A DNA stretch of 64,000 bases from Ochotona curzoniae (lineage: Eukaryota; Chordata; Mammalia; Lagomorpha; Ochotonidae): assembly GCF_017591425.1 (NCBI RefSeq), contig NW_024466307.1, forward strand, positions 8,286,001 through 8,350,000. Reading direction: 5' to 3'. Below, piece after piece: positions 63,612 to 64,000 of the stretch. Each line of letters opens with the position of its first letter. Within the stretch, counting starts at the first letter, position 1. The position numbers and the translations under genes were made by a program. Below the pieces are notes generated by a model that ran no database searches, was not told the DNA's origin, and was given only the letters and a program-made list of their open reading frames with translations.

Positions 63612-63844
63612 AGTTCTTCAGCTGCTAGAAAGAGTACTTGAGTCCAATATCAGAGTGTCTGCGTTTCATACCTGGCTTAGCTCCACACGCAAATTCCCTG
63701 CCAGTTGCAGACCCGACCCCAAAGGCACCATATGAGGGCTCAGATAGCCTGGACTGAATTACCAGTCTCCCTGATTTAGCCATTAGGCCATTGTCAACAT
63801 TTGAGGAATCAGTCAGTGTGTTCAGTGCCTGGAATCTCTTTCTT

Positions 63845-63895
<51 letters not shown>

Positions 63896-63937
63896 TTCTT
63901 CCACCCCTCTCTGTTTCTCAATATTTTTCTAAATATT
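63612..63937 (+). mobile_element. Old CSINE with expanded CT tract
   Basis: GCTGCTAGAAAGAGTACTTG, AGTCCAATATCAGAGTGTCT, TACCTGGCTTAGCTCCACAC, AATTCCCTGCCAGTTGCAGA, TGAATTACCAGTCTCCCTGA, TTGAGGAATCAGTCAGTG and a hugely expanded TCTCTCTC tract before CTCTCTGTTTCTCAATATTTT. The part before the tract is old and diverged, but layout and flanks fit a CSINE. The 98-codon minus frame with poly-RE translation is an artefact of the tract. Confidence 0.6.
63850..63892 (+). repeat. (CT)n microsatellite
   Basis: About 21 uninterrupted CT units at the place where CSINE normally carries a short CTCTCTCTGTCTC stretch, so it probably grew from the SINE itself. Confidence 0.97.
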
Positions 63938-64000
63938 TGAGGAACAGAGATACCGAGAGAGATAGAGGCAGGAGCAAATTGAGATCTTCCATCTGTTGTC
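63938..64000 (-). mobile_element. CSINE start, antisense, cut by window edge
   Basis: ATATTTGAGGAACAGAGATA, CCGAGAGAGATAGAGGCAGG and GAGATCTTCCATCTGTTGTC are the reverse of a CSINE tail and its GATGGAAGATCTC block. The body continues beyond the window. Confidence 0.7.

Noticed and set aside
1..64000. CRISPR arrays, operons, phage or plasmid systems
   Set aside because: Composition, SINE/LINE content, microsatellites and lack of dense open frames are those of a mammalian nuclear genome. No regularly spaced repeats of CRISPR type were seen.

Overview
The window looks like non-coding nuclear DNA from a lagomorph, most likely a pika (Ochotona). The strongest clue is an abundant ~320-bp tRNA-derived SINE with a GGCCTAGTGGCTAAAGTCCT-type head, a GGTTCTAATCC B box, a CATCGGATGGAAGATCTTCC stretch and an AATAAAAATAAATAAATCTT tail. 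This is the lagomorph CSINE (C-repeat) family, in a form I associate with pika rather than rabbit. The assignment rests on recalled consensus sequences, not on a database search.

I find no convincing protein-coding gene, tRNA, rRNA, CRISPR array or prokaryotic feature. The longest open frames (about 90-140 codons) lack a family match that I can recognise, lack splice context, and often fall inside repeats. Several repeat the same peptide themes (PCLWPGKAVEDGPK, HPAPCLWPGK, GRPGRSSWLL) because they are translations of CSINE copies. The window is best read as an AT-rich intergenic or intronic gene desert.

Layout. 1-5 kb: unique AT-rich DNA with an old CSINE piece, then a GC/CpG-rich island at 2.5-3.5 kb holding a possible LTR and a minisatellite. 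5-10 kb: an antisense L1 relic, a tandem CSINE pair at 6.06-6.72 kb, older CSINEs and MIR relics. 10-21 kb: mostly unique AT-rich sequence with sparse old SINEs, a poly-pyrimidine/purine block at 13.2-13.4 kb and a possible antisense LTR at 14.3 kb. 21-29 kb: sense L1 interrupted by an antisense CSINE, more CSINEs, a MaLR-like LTR, a C/T-rich degenerate repeat at 27 kb and a TG/TCTG microsatellite. 29-33 kb: an L1 3' end, a CSINE, and a long antisense ancient L1 with a CSINE inserted. 33-40 kb: unique sequence, then an antisense L1M block. 40-52 kb: dense CSINEs, including copies with clear target-site duplications, one nested insertion and another antisense L1M piece. 52-58 kb: long repeat-poor stretches that could hold conserved regulatory DNA. 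58-64 kb: further CSINEs, CA and CT microsatellites and L1 fragments, with a CSINE running off the right edge.

No genes act together here. The history readable from the sequence is layered retrotransposition: ancient L1M, MIR and possible MaLR relics, then lagomorph L1 3' ends with G-rich tracts, then CSINE insertions of several ages. The items most worth a second look are the repeat-poor AT-rich blocks (23.1-23.6, 41.7-42.2, 51.8-53.1 and 56.6-57.3 kb) as candidate conserved non-coding elements, the CpG-rich LTR-like segment, and the duplicated and palindromic segments. I see no evidence for a new protein-based system.
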